Shown piece after piece: positions 25,582-33,593 of a stretch of DNA of 64,000 bases. The notes below the pieces were generated by a model. It was given only the letters and a program-made list of their open reading frames with translations. It did not search any database and was not told the origin of the DNA. The translations under genes were made by a program, and so were the position numbers. Position 1 is the stretch's first letter. Every line of letters starts with the position of its first letter. Source of the stretch: CAVUMR01 sp963742715 (GTDB lineage Bacteria; Actinomycetota; Actinomycetes; Mycobacteriales; Micromonosporaceae); the NCBI GenBank assembly GCA_963742715.1, contig CAVUMR010000001.1, positions 1,426,001-1,490,000 of the forward strand, given 5' to 3'.

Positions 25582-27282
25582 CTATCCTCCGAGCTCGGCC
25601 GGGCGGCCGGCTGTCTTCGGCTGCTTGTGGTCCAGCGACGCGTGGATCACCAGTCGCTGGTAGTTGTCCCACTTCGGGTTGCAGGTGGTGAGGGTCAGCT
25701 GCGCGAGGGTCGGCTGCTCGCCCGGCCGTCCGGGTACCGGGGCGACCACGTCGACCTCCTGCGGCGACACGATGTCGGTGCCGTACACGCGGTAGACGTA
25801 CCACTCGTCCCGGGTCTCGGCCACCACGAACGAGCCGATGTCGAGCCGGTCGAGATCCCAGAACATGCCGCGCATCCGGTGCCCGGCCACCGCGAAGTTG
25901 CCCACCGCGCCCGGCTGCGCGGTGTCCGGGTAGTGCCCGGGCCCGACATTCAGGTCGGCCGGATCGACGCCTTCCACCACCACCCACTGCAGGTTCAGCT
26001 CGGGGATGTACAGCCGGCCGACCGCGTCACCGGGCAGCGGCGGACCCGGCTGTACCTCCGAGGGCGGCCGGCCCCATTGCTGTACCAGTCGGTCGTCGAG
26101 CCTGCCCTGGGCGGCGTGTACCTGCATCGGCTTGCCGTACACCTCGTACCCGGCGAAGAGCAGCACGATCATGCCGGCCGTGATGAGCAGTTCGCCGACG
26201 CCACGGAAGAAGGTCCGGACCGCGCTGCCGCCCTCTTTGCCCTCGGCGCCGGCGCCGTCCCGGCCGGTACCGTTGCCGTTGCGTCCGCCACCGCCCTGAC
26301 CAGCACTGACGCTGCCGCTCGCGGTGGCGCCGCGGCCGGCACCGGCGGTGCGACCGGCGCCGTCCCGGTCGCCCGCGGCGGTACGGGCGGGAACGCTGGC
26401 GCGGCTGGCGGTGCCGTCCCCGTTCCGGTAGCCGGGATGCCGGCTGGTCCCGGAGCGGCCCCGGCCGGTACCGAGGTACTGCGTCGGTTCGTCCACCTCG
26501 CGGCTGCGACCGGCGCCGCTCGGGCCTCCGGTCCGGCCGGAGCGCAGGACCTGGGTCTGCTCGTCGACCGAGCCCGCGGCCGGAATGATGACGGTCGCCG
26601 GCTCGTCCCCGGCCGGTCGCCGGGGGGACCGGTCGTACCCGACCGGCTGCTGGTTCCGGCCGGGCGCGTCCCCACGTACCGCCGGCAGGCCGCGCGGCTC
26701 GCCGTAGGGCGCCGCGTACGGATCCCGCGGCTCCGGATAGGCCTCCGGCTGCCGGGCGTACGGATCATGTGCCGGCTGGTACGGGTCGTGCTCGTACGGC
26801 TCCGACTGGCCGCCGTAGGCCGGTGGTACCGCCGGCAGCCCGCGCCGGTCGGGCCGGCCGTAGTCCGCCGGCTCGGTGTACCGGGGCGGCTCGGTGTACC
26901 GGGGCGGCTCGCCGTACGGGTTGCCGTACGGTCCCTCCGCGCCGTACGAGCCGCGCCCGTCGTTACGGCGGGCGGGTGGTGCCTCGTACCGCGGTGGCCG
27001 GGGCGGTGCCGGTGGGGGCTGGCGGTACCCGGGCCGGTCGGCCGGCGGGGCGCTGGCCGGAGGTGAGCTGACCGGGTAGCCACCCGAACGCGGCGGCCCG
27101 CTGACCGGGTAACCGCCGGGACCGGGAGGAGCCGAGTCGGGTCGGGGTACCCGTCGCCACGGCGTCGGCTTGCCCGGTGGTGGAGCCGCGATCCGCGGCA
27201 GGATCGCGGTCGCGTCCTCCCACGGCTCACGCTCGGGTGGCGGATTCTCCGCGGCGGAGTCGTCCGGCTTCTTCCGAGGCAT
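25582..27282 (-). CDS. Class E sortase with long Pro/Arg-rich cytoplasmic N-terminus
   Basis: 566 residues. Residues 1-350 are low-complexity and charged, with Pro/Tyr/Gly repeats (EPPRYTEPPRYTEPADYG) and Arg/Gly stretches. A membrane helix (ELLITAGMIVLLFAGYEVYG, about 357-376) and the sortase domain follow. Catalytic triad visible: His468 in VAGHRMRG, Cys534 in TLTTCNPKW, Arg543 in NYQRLVI. Class E sortases of actinobacteria recognise LAXTG-type signals and attach surface proteins such as long chaplins to peptidoglycan. No LPXTG/LAXTG substrate is evident in the window. The ATG start sits in a compact unit with DUF881 upstream and the small membrane gene downstream. Confidence 0.9.
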   Translation of the reverse strand: MPRKKPDDSAAENPPPEREPWEDATAILPRIAAPPPGKPTPWRRVPRPDSAPPGPGGYPVSGPPRSGGYPVSSPPASAPPADRPGYRQPPPAPPRPPRYEAPPARRNDGRGSYGAEGPYGNPYGEPPRYTEPPRYTEPADYGRPDRRGLPAVPPAYGGQSEPYEHDPYQPAHDPYARQPEAYPEPRDPYAAPYGEPRGLPAVRGDAPGRNQQPVGYDRSPRRPAGDEPATVIIPAAGSVDEQTQVLRSGRTGGPSGAGRSREVDEPTQYLGTGRGRSGTSRHPGYRNGDGTASRASVPARTAAGDRDGAGRTAGAGRGATASGSVSAGQGGGGRNGNGTGRDGAGAEGKEGGSAVRTFFRGVGELLITAGMIVLLFAGYEVYGKPMQVHAAQGRLDDRLVQQWGRPPSEVQPGPPLPGDAVGRLYIPELNLQWVVVEGVDPADLNVGPGHYPDTAQPGAVGNFAVAGHRMRGMFWDLDRLDIGSFVVAETRDEWYVYRVYGTDIVSPQEVDVVAPVPGRPGEQPTLAQLTLTTCNPKWDNYQRLVIHASLDHKQPKTAGRPAELGG

Positions 27283-27294
27283 CCGACTACTCCA

Positions 27295-28101
27295 CTACTC
27301 GGGTACGCGCGCGTCCGCCAAAGCGGCGGAACCGTCGTACCCCGGCACCCTGAAGTCCTCCTCGATCGTCACCTCATACCCCAGCCCGAAATCGTGTTCG
27401 GCCTGGACGAATGCGCGCACCCCGGCCGATCGGTCGAGCGCGGCGAGCATGCCGGCCCGGTCGCCTATCGCGGCTACCGTGAACGGTGGCGAGTAAACGC
27501 GGCCATGCAGCAGCAGTGTGTTACCGACGCAGCGTACCGCGCTCGTCGAAATGACACGTACGCCCATGATCGTCATAGCCTCGGCGCCGCCGGCCCACAA
27601 CGCGTTCACCACGGCCTGTACGTCCTGCTGGTGCACCACCACGTCGTCCATGGTCGCGCCGGCCGGCAGCGAACCGTCCGGACGGCGGGGCGCGTCGTCC
27701 AGCCGCACGGTGAGACCCGGCCCGCGTACGGCGGTCAGTCCGGCGCCGGCCCGCATGGCGTCGATCCGCCGCTGCTGTTCGCTGATCCGGGCATCGGAAC
27801 TACCCTGTACCCGGGTGCCGTCGTCGACCTGGCGCTGCAACCGGCTGGCTTCGCGGGTGGCCCGGTCGACCTCCACCCGCCGCTGCGTGATCAGCTCGGA
27901 CACCTCGACCCGACGGTCGTTGCGGAGTTGGGTGCCCTGTGCCGTTTTCGCGGTAGTAGCCAGGAGCATGCCCGCGGCGAACAGAACCAATGGCACGATG
28001 TACCACCAGGCACCTCGCCGTTCGGAGGTTCGACGTGGCAGGAACGTCCGCAGCATGCGGAGCAACGCCGGCCCTTGGCCGTTCGTTGTGCTGTCCACCA
28101 C
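27295..28101 (-). CDS. DUF881 family membrane protein
   Basis: 268 residues. A short basic N-terminus, one membrane helix (WWYIVPLVLFAAGMLLATTA, about 31-50), a coiled-coil-like stretch (VEVDRATREASRLQRQVD) and the DUF881 domain with GLTVRLDDAP and VVNALWAGGAEAMTIMGVR. The family is widespread beside sortase and crgA in actinobacteria and is structurally linked to division/septum-site proteins; biochemical role unknown. GTG start; the stop is 13 bp from the sortase ATG, implying one operon. Confidence 0.88.
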   Translation of the reverse strand: MVDSTTNGQGPALLRMLRTFLPRRTSERRGAWWYIVPLVLFAAGMLLATTAKTAQGTQLRNDRRVEVSELITQRRVEVDRATREASRLQRQVDDGTRVQGSSDARISEQQRRIDAMRAGAGLTAVRGPGLTVRLDDAPRRPDGSLPAGATMDDVVVHQQDVQAVVNALWAGGAEAMTIMGVRVISTSAVRCVGNTLLLHGRVYSPPFTVAAIGDRAGMLAALDRSAGVRAFVQAEHDFGLGYEVTIEEDFRVPGYDGSAALADARVPE

Positions 28102-28168
28102 GCCCCGCTCCTTGAGCCGTCTACTCCGTTGACTACGCTAGCTTGCGAAGGCCCCCTCAGGAGATAAC

Positions 28169-28432
28169 GTGCCAAAGTCCCGTGTACGTAAGAAGAAGGT
28201 CTATACGCCGCCGGCCGAGCTGCGCCCGGTCCAGACGGCCGCGACCAAGAGGCCCAGCCCCATGTGGGTGCCGATCCTCGCTGTCGGGCTGATCCTGATC
28301 GGCATCTGCTGGCTGGTCATCTTCTATCTCTCCCAGGGCGAGTGGCCGATCAAGGACCTGCGGTACTGGAACCTGGGTATCGGTTTCGGCGCACTGGTCG
28401 GAAGCCTGCTCGTCCTGTCCCGCTGGCGGTAG
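28169..28432 (+). CDS. crgA: Cell division protein CrgA
   Basis: 87 residues: basic MPKSRVRKKK N-terminus, then two membrane helices (WVPILAVGLILIGICWLVIF and LGIGFGALVGSLLVL) joined by SQGEWPIKDLRYWN, the CrgA layout. CrgA recruits and coordinates FtsZ, FtsQ, FtsI and PbpA at the septum, and in Streptomyces inhibits premature Z-rings. GTG start with AGGAG 6 bases upstream. Divergent from DUF881. Confidence 0.94.
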   Translation: MPKSRVRKKKVYTPPAELRPVQTAATKRPSPMWVPILAVGLILIGICWLVIFYLSQGEWPIKDLRYWNLGIGFGALVGSLLVLSRWR

Positions 28433-28500
28433 CGCCACCGCGCTGACCCCGGTGTGTCCGATCATCCGGTCGGGGCACTAACACGTCCTGGCACCTGCTG

Positions 28501-28532
28501 TACGCCGGCCGGCACCTACGCGGGCCGGCGTA
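28501..28532. terminator. Hairpin downstream of crgA
   Basis: TACGCCGGCC and GGCCGGCGTA are perfect 10-bp arms around a 12-nt loop, 69 bp after the crgA stop. A likely terminator; may serve both strands. Confidence 0.55.
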
Positions 28533-28660
28533 TCAGCGTCCGGGGTCCATGGCGGCGGCTCGGCCCGGTGCCAGAGCGCTCCACAACCCGCCGCGTAACA
28601 ACAGAAAGTAAATTGGTTACGGCCTCTTAGTAACTACACATCTGTAGTTTTCCCCAGGCG

Positions 28661-28713
28661 TTATCCACACTGTGGATGGACGCCCCAGGGTTATCCACAG
28701 GTTCTGTGGACAA
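28661..28713. promoter_or_regulatory. Two inverted pairs of DnaA boxes
   Basis: TTATCCACA at 28661-28669 (+) and 28691-28699 (+) are exact DnaA-box 9-mers. TTGTCCACA lies on the minus strand at 28705-28713, and CCATCCACA on the minus strand at 28671-28679. Each plus box faces a minus box, with spacers of 1 and 5 nt. The second pair reads TTATCCACAG-GTT-CTGTGGACAA. Confidence 0.65.
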
Positions 28714-28892
28714 CCGGCCGGTACCGACCCGACCGGCTTCCCGCGCCACCGGGACGCGTCCCGCGGTCGACTGGAGAATCTCCCAGCGAAGGCTCTGACC
28801 GGCGTATATACCGTCAGCAGCCGCGTACAGCGAGGTCGCTGGACAGATCGTCCGGGCACCCGGCCGGTCAGCTTCTCCCGGACTACCTATGA

Positions 28893-28921
28893 CCGATATC
28901 CACAGCTTCTGTGGATATCGG
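28893..28921. promoter_or_regulatory. Third DnaA-box-like inverted pair
   Basis: CCGATATCCACAG and CTGTGGATATCGG are perfect 13-bp arms around CTT. Each arm contains ATATCCACA, one base from TTATCCACA. Same spacer size as the pair at 28691-28713, about 205 bp away. Confidence 0.55.
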
Positions 28922-29005
28922 TGATCGTCAATTCTGAACACGGAGAGTGCGGCTTTGACCTGCACGAACTCCGCTGTACCGGCCTGCGGACGAGCACGTT
29001 CCGTA

Positions 29006-29046
29006 TTTGTGGAGTGCATTGAGGGATTTATGGAGTGCGTGGAGGG
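29006..29046. repeat. Two 20-bp direct repeats (period 21)
   Basis: TTTGTGGAGTGCATTGAGGG and TTTATGGAGTGCGTGGAGGG agree at 17 of 20 bases, close to the thiolase 3' end. Purpose unknown. Confidence 0.5.
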
Positions 29047-29083
29047 TCGCTCCGGAAGGGTCCTGGCAGGGTCAGGGACGGGA

Positions 29084-30259
29084 TCAGTCGACCAACTCGA
29101 GGATGGTCGCGTTGGCCATCCCGCCGCCCTCGCACATCGTCTGCAGGCCGTACCGGATGCCCTCCGACCGCAGGTGATAGGCGAGCGTGATCATCAGGCG
29201 CGCGCCGGACGCACCGAGTGGATGTCCCAGCGCGATCGCGCCACCGAGCGGGTTGAGCCGGGCCGGATCCGCGCCGGTCTCGATCAGCCAGGCCAGCGGT
29301 ACCGGTGCGAACGCCTCGTTCACCTCGTACGCCCCGATGTCGGCGATACCGAGGCCGGCCTTCGCGAGCACCTTGGCGGTGGCCGGGATAGGCGCGGTCA
29401 GCATGGTGACCGGATCGGCTCCGGCCAGCGCCGTGGCGTGTACCCGGACCAGCGGCCGCAGCCCCAGCCGGCGCGCGTTGTCGCTGGTGGTGACCAGCAT
29501 CGCGGCGGCCCCGTCGGAGATCTGCGACGCCGACCCGGCGGTCACCACCCCGTCCGGGCGGAACGGTGTGGGCAGTTCGGCGAGCTTCGCCAGCGACGTG
29601 TCCCGGCGGATGCCTTCGTCCGCGGCGACCTCGCCGGCCTCGGTCGGCACCGGCACGATCTGCGTCTCGAACCGCCCGCTGTCCTGCGCGGCGGCCGCCT
29701 TCGTGTGGCTGGCCAGCGAGAACTCGTCCAGTTGGGTCCGGCTGAACCCCCAGCGCCGGGACACCAGCTCAGCGCCCACCCCCTGGTTGAACGGCAGCGG
29801 GCCGTCGAGCACACCGTCGCGCCCGGCGTACCGCTCGACCACGCGCTCACTGAACGGCAGGCCGACGTCGTGTCCGACCGAGGCGCCCATCGGCACCCGG
29901 GTCATCGACTCGACGCCACCGGCCACCACCAGGTCGCACTGGCCGCTCACCACGGCCGCGGCCGCGAAATGTACGGCCTGCTGGCTCGAGCCGCACTGGC
30001 GGTCGATCGTGGTGGCCGGTACCGACTCGGGCCAGCCGGCGGCCAGCACGGCGTTGCGCCCGATGTTCCACGACTGCTCGCCGACCTGGCTCACGCAGCC
30101 CCAGACCACGTCGTCGACCTCCGCGGGATCGAACCCGGTCCGCTCGACCAGCGCCCGCAGGACATGGGCGGAAAGATCCACCGGGTGTACGCCGGCGAGC
30201 CCGCCCTTCTTGCGTCCGACCGGGGTACGCACCGCTCCGACGATGACCGCGTCGCGCAT
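29084..30259 (-). CDS. Acetyl-CoA C-acyltransferase (thiolase)
   Basis: 391 residues, full thiolase length. The nucleophile Cys89 lies in DRQCGSSQQA, the C-terminal His346 in ALGHPLGASGAR, and the second Cys near residue 376 in TMCEGGGMANA. It condenses or cleaves acyl-CoA plus acetyl-CoA in beta-oxidation or acetoacetyl-CoA metabolism. The substrate is not predictable. ATG 30259, no strong RBS. Monocistronic: neighbours are the convergent crgA region and a divergent PH-domain gene. Confidence 0.9.
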   Translation of the reverse strand: MRDAVIVGAVRTPVGRKKGGLAGVHPVDLSAHVLRALVERTGFDPAEVDDVVWGCVSQVGEQSWNIGRNAVLAAGWPESVPATTIDRQCGSSQQAVHFAAAAVVSGQCDLVVAGGVESMTRVPMGASVGHDVGLPFSERVVERYAGRDGVLDGPLPFNQGVGAELVSRRWGFSRTQLDEFSLASHTKAAAAQDSGRFETQIVPVPTEAGEVAADEGIRRDTSLAKLAELPTPFRPDGVVTAGSASQISDGAAAMLVTTSDNARRLGLRPLVRVHATALAGADPVTMLTAPIPATAKVLAKAGLGIADIGAYEVNEAFAPVPLAWLIETGADPARLNPLGGAIALGHPLGASGARLMITLAYHLRSEGIRYGLQTMCEGGGMANATILELVD

Positions 30260-30378
30260 TTGTTACTCCTCGGTAGCTTTTCCCACAGAGTACCTGCCGG
30301 ACTGGCTGGTACGGCAGGCCCGCGACCGTCTCCGGACCACGGTCGCCGGTGCCGGTACGACTGCGGAAGACTGGGCTG

Positions 30379-30825
30379 GTGAGCACCGATCCGAGCCACA
30401 GTGAGGTATCCGCACCGACCCGGCAATGGCGGGTCTCCCGTGCCCTGCCGGTACTGAAGGGCGCCGGCGCGGTCATCTTCGCGCTGGTCGCGTTCGGGTA
30501 CCCGGCCGACCGGGCGCAGACCGTGGTGGCCGGGGCCGGCGCGGCCGTACTGGCCGTGCTCGCGCTGCGGGACCTGGTCGCGCCGGTACGACTGGCCGCG
30601 GACGCGACCGGGCTGACCGTGGTGAGCGGGTACGCCAGCCGGCGGCACATCCCCTGGCGCGACATCGAGCGGATCCGGGTCGACGAGCGCCGCCGGCTGG
30701 GGCTGCGCTCACAGCTGCTCGAGATCGACACCGGCCAGCGGCTGTACCTGCTCAGCGGGTACGAGCTGACCGCGGCACCGGAAGACGTGGTGAACGAGTT
30801 GCGGACCATGCGCACCGGCCGCTGA
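30379..30825 (+). CDS. PH-domain (bPH) membrane protein
   Basis: 148 residues. Two membrane helices (LPVLKGAGAVIFALVAFGYP and VVAGAGAAVLAVLALRDL), then a bacterial PH-like domain with LAADATGLTVVSGYASRRH, IPWRDIERIRVD and LEIDTGQRLYLLS. Small proteins of this kind are common next to the rhomboid/cyclophilin genes in actinobacterial origin regions; function unknown. Start GTG 30379 chosen because the upstream ten codons of the longer frame look non-conserved. RBS weak. Confidence 0.75.
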   Translation: MSTDPSHSEVSAPTRQWRVSRALPVLKGAGAVIFALVAFGYPADRAQTVVAGAGAAVLAVLALRDLVAPVRLAADATGLTVVSGYASRRHIPWRDIERIRVDERRRLGLRSQLLEIDTGQRLYLLSGYELTAAPEDVVNELRTMRTGR

Positions 30826-30868
30826 CCAGCGCTTCAGCCCCCTCGTCCCGACCGCCACAGGGCTGCCG

Positions 30869-31789
30869 CTAGCCGGTCAGGGCTGCCGTCCGGGCCAGGG
30901 TCACCAGCATCAGGATCACGAACGCACCGCCCACCACCAGCGCCTGCACCAGGCTCCGGCGCTCCCGCGGCGCGTACGCCAGCCCGAAGCCGACCACCGC
31001 GCCGGTCACCAGACCGCCCAGGTGGCCGAGGATCGAGATGTTCGGGATCAGGAACGTGAACCCGAGGTTCAGCACGATCAGCACGACGATGCCGGAGTTG
31101 TCCAACCGGAGCTTGCGGTTGACGAAGAACACCGCGGCGAACAGGCCGAAGATCGCGGTCGACGCGCCGGCCGACAGGCCTCCCGGCGAGCCGAGCACGT
31201 ACACCGCGACGTTCCCACCGAGCCCCGCGACCAGGTACAGGCCGAGGAACCGCAGCGGGCCGACGGTCTGCTCCAGATAGCGGCCGAGGATCCACAACGC
31301 CCACATGTTCAGCAGCAGGTGGGTGATGCCGAAGTGGATGAACATCGCGGTGATCAGCCGGTAGTAGTCCCCGGCCGCGACCCCGTCGACCACCGGGCCG
31401 CCCGGGAAGTCGCGCAGCGCCGGGATCACCCCGCCCCACAGGTGCAGCTCGGTGACCCCGCCGCCGATCACGCTCTGACCGACCGCGGAACCGACTCCGC
31501 CATAGGCCAGGCTGAGCAGGAAGACCAGCACGTTCGCGGCGATCAGCGAGATCGTCATGTACCCCTTGACGCCGGCCTGGCTGCCGCCGAACGCGGTCCG
31601 CGCCGGGCGTACCGACTGGTTGCCCTGGCGTACACAATCGGGGCACTGGAAGCCGACGGACGCCTCGTTCATGCAGTCCGGGCAGATCGGCCGGTCGCAG
31701 CGGACACACCGGACGTACGTCTCGCGCCCCGGATGCCGATAGCACACCTGCACGGTCGGCTCCCCGACCTGCTGCTGCCAATCGCTCAA
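30869..31789 (-). CDS. Rhomboid family intramembrane serine protease with zinc-binding N-terminus
   Basis: About 306 residues. The N-terminus carries a B-box-like zinc-binding segment (CYRHPGRETYVRCVRCDRP, then CPDC and CPDC). Six or seven membrane helices follow. Catalytic Ser lies in GASTAIFG and catalytic His in ILGHLGGLVTG; the HFGITHLLLNMW loop is typical of rhomboids. It cleaves membrane-protein segments within the bilayer; substrates unknown. TTG 31789 is preferred since GAGGGGGAACG is directly upstream. GTG 31813 would add eight residues with no RBS. Confidence 0.88.
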   Translation of the reverse strand: MSDWQQQVGEPTVQVCYRHPGRETYVRCVRCDRPICPDCMNEASVGFQCPDCVRQGNQSVRPARTAFGGSQAGVKGYMTISLIAANVLVFLLSLAYGGVGSAVGQSVIGGGVTELHLWGGVIPALRDFPGGPVVDGVAAGDYYRLITAMFIHFGITHLLLNMWALWILGRYLEQTVGPLRFLGLYLVAGLGGNVAVYVLGSPGGLSAGASTAIFGLFAAVFFVNRKLRLDNSGIVVLIVLNLGFTFLIPNISILGHLGGLVTGAVVGFGLAYAPRERRSLVQALVVGGAFVILMLVTLARTAALTG

Positions 31790-31991
31790 CGTTCCCCCTC
31801 GGTCCGCGTCCACGCGGCGACCAGTCTGCCGGGCGTACCCCTCAAGGATGCCGCGCGCCCCGCGTCCCGTCCGTCCGCCGACGGGCGGGGTCCACCGCGG
31901 GCCCCGGCACGGTCAGAGAACGCCGCGACGCCGACGGCCTCCCGTCGGCGTCGCGGCGGCTGTACTCACCACAGGCACTCACCCAGGGCGG

Positions 31992-32522
31992 TCAGCCCTG
32001 GCTGCTCTCCACGTCCACCCGCTCGATGGTCACGTCTTTCACCGGCCGGTCCATCGCCCCGGTCGGCGCGGTCGCGATCGCGTCCACCACCCGCTTGGAG
32101 TCCTCGTCGGCCACCTCACCGAAGATCGTGTGCCGGCGGTTCAGGTGTGGGGTGGGGCCCACCGTGATGAAGAACTGCGACCCGTTGGTACCCGGTCCGG
32201 CGTTCGCCATGGCCAGCAGGTACGGCCGGTCGAACTGCAGGTCAGGGTGGAACTCGTCACCGAACTGGTAGCCGGGGCCACCTCGTCCGGTACCGGTCGG
32301 GTCGCCGCCCTGGAGCATGAAACCGGCGATCACGCGGTGGAAGATCGTGCCGTCGTACAGGCCGCCCTGACCGGGCTCGCCGGTCCGGGGGTCGGTCCAG
32401 TCCCGCGTCCCCTGCGCCAACTCCACGAAGTTGCGCACGGTCTTGGGAGCGTGGTCGGGGAAAAGTTGCAGCCGGATAGGCCCGGCATTGGTGTGCAGAG
32501 TCGCGTAGAGCTGGTCGGTCAC
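31992..32522 (-). CDS. ppiA: Cyclophilin-type peptidyl-prolyl cis-trans isomerase
   Basis: 176 residues, a cytosolic single-domain cyclophilin. Active-site residues are visible: GTIFHRVIAGFMLQGGD (Arg and Phe), GSQFFITVGPTPHLN and HTIFGEV. It catalyses prolyl isomerisation during folding. Start GTG 32522 has GAGGAGGA upstream; longer frames up to 33050 run into the divergent neighbour and are artefacts. Conserved member of the gyrA-rhomboid-crgA neighbourhood. Confidence 0.92.
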   Translation of the reverse strand: MTDQLYATLHTNAGPIRLQLFPDHAPKTVRNFVELAQGTRDWTDPRTGEPGQGGLYDGTIFHRVIAGFMLQGGDPTGTGRGGPGYQFGDEFHPDLQFDRPYLLAMANAGPGTNGSQFFITVGPTPHLNRRHTIFGEVADEDSKRVVDAIATAPTGAMDRPVKDVTIERVDVESSQG

Positions 32523-32655
32523 CAGATCCTCCTCGAAGAAATGTCGCCCGGAAGTCGACCAGGTTCGCCGAGACATCCTTCCATGGGGGTGTTTCGGGTG
32601 TACGTGGGTACGGGAAGGGAGAGGATGTGAAGAAGTAAGTACAGGAGGTGGGACA

Positions 32656-33468
32656 GTGGTACGACTGCGCAGGCGTGCGCCGCAGCAGATCGGTGATGAA
32701 CTGTCCGAGGGACTCGAGCACTTCCGGTCGGCTGCGTCAATGGCCGCCGAGCGTGCGGCCGAGACACTCGGTCCACGGGTCGACTCGGCCCGTGAAGCCC
32801 TTGCACCGCGGGTCGACTCGGCCCGCGACGCGATGGCACCAGCGGTGGATCGGGCCCGAACCGCCGCGACGAGATCGTGGGAGTCGACGCTTGCGCCGCT
32901 CATCACGGCCGCGGTGGAGAACGCCCAACGCGCCACCGAAGAAACCCGGGGGCGTGCGTCCAAGGCCCAGAAGCGGGGCCGGCACGCGGGCAAGGAGGCG
33001 AAGCGGCGGGCTCGTGGAGCGTCGCTGGCTCTCCGTGGTGAAGAGCCCAAGCGCCGGTGGCCGTGGATGCTCGGTGCACTGGCGGTCGGCGCGATTGCCG
33101 GTGCCGCCGGTGCGCTGGTGAGCCGGCGCTCGACGCCGCGCTGGGAGGAGTACGACCCGGACCAGGGTTACCCCCCGTCGCGGCCCGAGAGCGCCATGAG
33201 CACCGCCCGGGAGAAGGCCGGTACCGCCATGGAGACGGCCAAGGAAAAGGCCGGAGCCGCGGTCGAGACCGCGCTGGACAAGGCCGGTACGGCCAAGCAG
33301 AAGGTCACCGACAGCATGCACCGGGACAGCGGTACGTCCGGCAGCTCGGGCACGCCGACTGGTACCCCCAGTGCGGCAGCCGACCCGGTAACCCCCGTCG
33401 AGGCCGGGACGGAGACGTCCACCACGAAGGCGACCAACCGCCGGACCCCCGGCAAGGCGCACTCGTAG
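32656..33468 (+). CDS. Membrane-anchored protein with amphipathic helical repeats
   Basis: 270 residues. The N-terminal half has near-repeats LGPRVDSAREAL, LAPRVDSARDAM and MAPAVDRARTAA, 11-residue units like those of apolipoprotein/LEA-type helices, and a basic region (KRGRHAGKEAKRRARG). A membrane helix (WPWMLGALAVGAIAGAAGALV, about 135-155) and further Ala/Lys/Glu repeats (MSTAREKAGTAMETAKEKAG) follow, with a disordered Ser/Thr/Pro tail. Related to YtxH-like or LEA-like proteins; possibly membrane-surface binding or stress-related. GTG start with AGGAGG 10 bases upstream; followed by a strong terminator. Confidence 0.72.
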   Translation: MVRLRRRAPQQIGDELSEGLEHFRSAASMAAERAAETLGPRVDSAREALAPRVDSARDAMAPAVDRARTAATRSWESTLAPLITAAVENAQRATEETRGRASKAQKRGRHAGKEAKRRARGASLALRGEEPKRRWPWMLGALAVGAIAGAAGALVSRRSTPRWEEYDPDQGYPPSRPESAMSTAREKAGTAMETAKEKAGAAVETALDKAGTAKQKVTDSMHRDSGTSGSSGTPTGTPSAAADPVTPVEAGTETSTTKATNRRTPGKAHS

Positions 33469-33528
33469 CTCGGAAACGCGAGAAGGCCCGACAGGTTTCG
33501 ACAAGCGACACCCTTCTATAAGCGACAA

Positions 33529-33559
33529 AGTGGGCCGGGAGTTGATCTCCCGGCCCACT
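33529..33559. terminator. Perfect 13-bp stem, TTGAT loop
   Basis: AGTGGGCCGGGAG / CTCCCGGCCCACT around TTGAT, between converging genes (33468 stop and pirin stop at 33594). Likely acts in both directions. Confidence 0.8.
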
Positions 33560-33593
33560 GTCATGCGATGTGCGCTTCGCGGGCGGCAACGGC

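Larger units (their letters stand above)
28433..29083. other. 650-bp convergent intergenic region with DnaA-box pairs
   Basis: Lies between the 3' ends of crgA and the thiolase gene, so no promoter is required. It holds a terminator-like hairpin (28501-28532), a locally AT-rich segment (28600-28660), three inverted pairs of DnaA-box-like 9-mers and a pair of 20-bp direct repeats (29006-29046). Frames crossing it (for example 28627-29019 minus) look non-coding. Confidence 0.7.

Noticed and set aside
28627..29019. 130-residue minus-strand frame in the DnaA-box region
   Set aside because: No RBS, low-quality composition, and the frame is formed across palindromes.
28433..29083. Calling the DnaA-box region the chromosomal oriC
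   Set aside because: Only six boxes or near-boxes, no dnaA/dnaN next to it, and gyrA at the right edge predicts oriC beyond the window.
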